Origin: CAYPEL01 sp964409635
GTDB lineage: Bacteria; Pseudomonadota; Gammaproteobacteria; DSM-19610
Reading direction: 5' to 3'
NCBI GenBank assembly: GCA_964409635.1
Contig: CAYPEL010000032.1
Location: 1-22,229 of the forward strand
DNA length: 22,229 bases
Shown here: piece by piece, positions 22,189 to 22,229 of the stretch
Layout of the letters: every line of letters starts with the position of its first letter
Numbering within the stretch: position 1 is the first letter of the stretch
Program-made: the position numbers and the translations under genes
Notes under the pieces: generated by a model
What the model saw: the letters and a program-made list of their open reading frames with translations, nothing else
Told to the model about the DNA's origin: nothing
Databases searched by the model: none

Positions 22189-22229
22189 TTACTCGATAAT
22201 CTTAGCCACAACACCGGCGCCCACGGTTC
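22189..22229 (-). CDS. tuf: elongation factor Tu, C-terminal end (partial)
   Basis: On the minus strand the last bases of the window read TVGAGVVAKIIE followed by TAA, the hallmark C-terminus of EF-Tu (E. coli ends RTVGAGVVAKVLG). Only about 13 codons are inside the window. EF-Tu delivers aminoacyl-tRNA to the ribosome. Its place just upstream of rpsJ matches the str-to-S10 junction found in many proteobacteria. Confidence 0.93.
   Translation of the reverse strand, partial: TVGAGVVAKIIE

Overview
The window looks like a stretch of a gammaproteobacterial chromosome. The reasons are an SSB with the acidic DDDIPF tail, a UvrA and a YajR-type transporter close to the E. coli proteins, the zinc-free 101-residue form of S14, RpoA with an enterobacterial-like C-terminal domain, and the classical S10-spc-alpha gene order. 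GC content looks moderate. Genus cannot be read from the sequence.

Layout. Positions 1-4963 hold ssb (minus), a yajR-like MFS transporter gene (minus) and uvrA (plus, divergent from yajR). From about 4966 to 8290 lies a short accessory block: a SAM hydroxide adenosyltransferase family gene (minus, tail to tail with uvrA), a 209-bp palindromic MITE-like element, then a two-gene operon on the plus strand made of a WaaL/Wzy-type O-antigen ligase or polymerase and a GT4 glycosyltransferase. A REP-like inverted repeat and a bidirectional intrinsic terminator close this block. From 8435 to the right edge everything is on the minus strand. Read in transcription order (right to left) it is the end of tuf, then rpsJ-rplC-rplD-rplW-rplB-rpsS-rplV-rpsC-rplP-rpmC-rpsQ, rplN-rplX-rplE-rpsN-rpsH-rplF-rplR-rpsE-rpmD-rplO-secY-rpmJ, and rpsM-rpsK-rpsD-rpoA-rplQ.

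How the genes work together. The right two thirds is core translation, transcription and secretion machinery in its standard order, intact and tightly packed, with several 4-nt stop/start overlaps. The left part carries ssDNA binding (SSB) and excision repair damage recognition (UvrA). The ligase and glycosyltransferase probably add or assemble surface polysaccharide. The SAM hydrolase-like enzyme has no evident link to them.

No new multi-gene system is visible. The most unusual items are non-coding. One is a perfect 28-bp inverted repeat in the tuf-rpsJ gap, at the head of the ribosomal protein superoperon. Another is the nested palindromic element filling the divergent promoter region between the SAM hydrolase gene and the ligase gene. 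The third is the accessory block itself, placed between uvrA and rplQ. I see no tRNA, rRNA, CRISPR array or complete transposase gene. Apart from the 269-bp gap at 5698-5966, which is mostly the palindromic element, no intergenic stretch exceeds about 150 bp.
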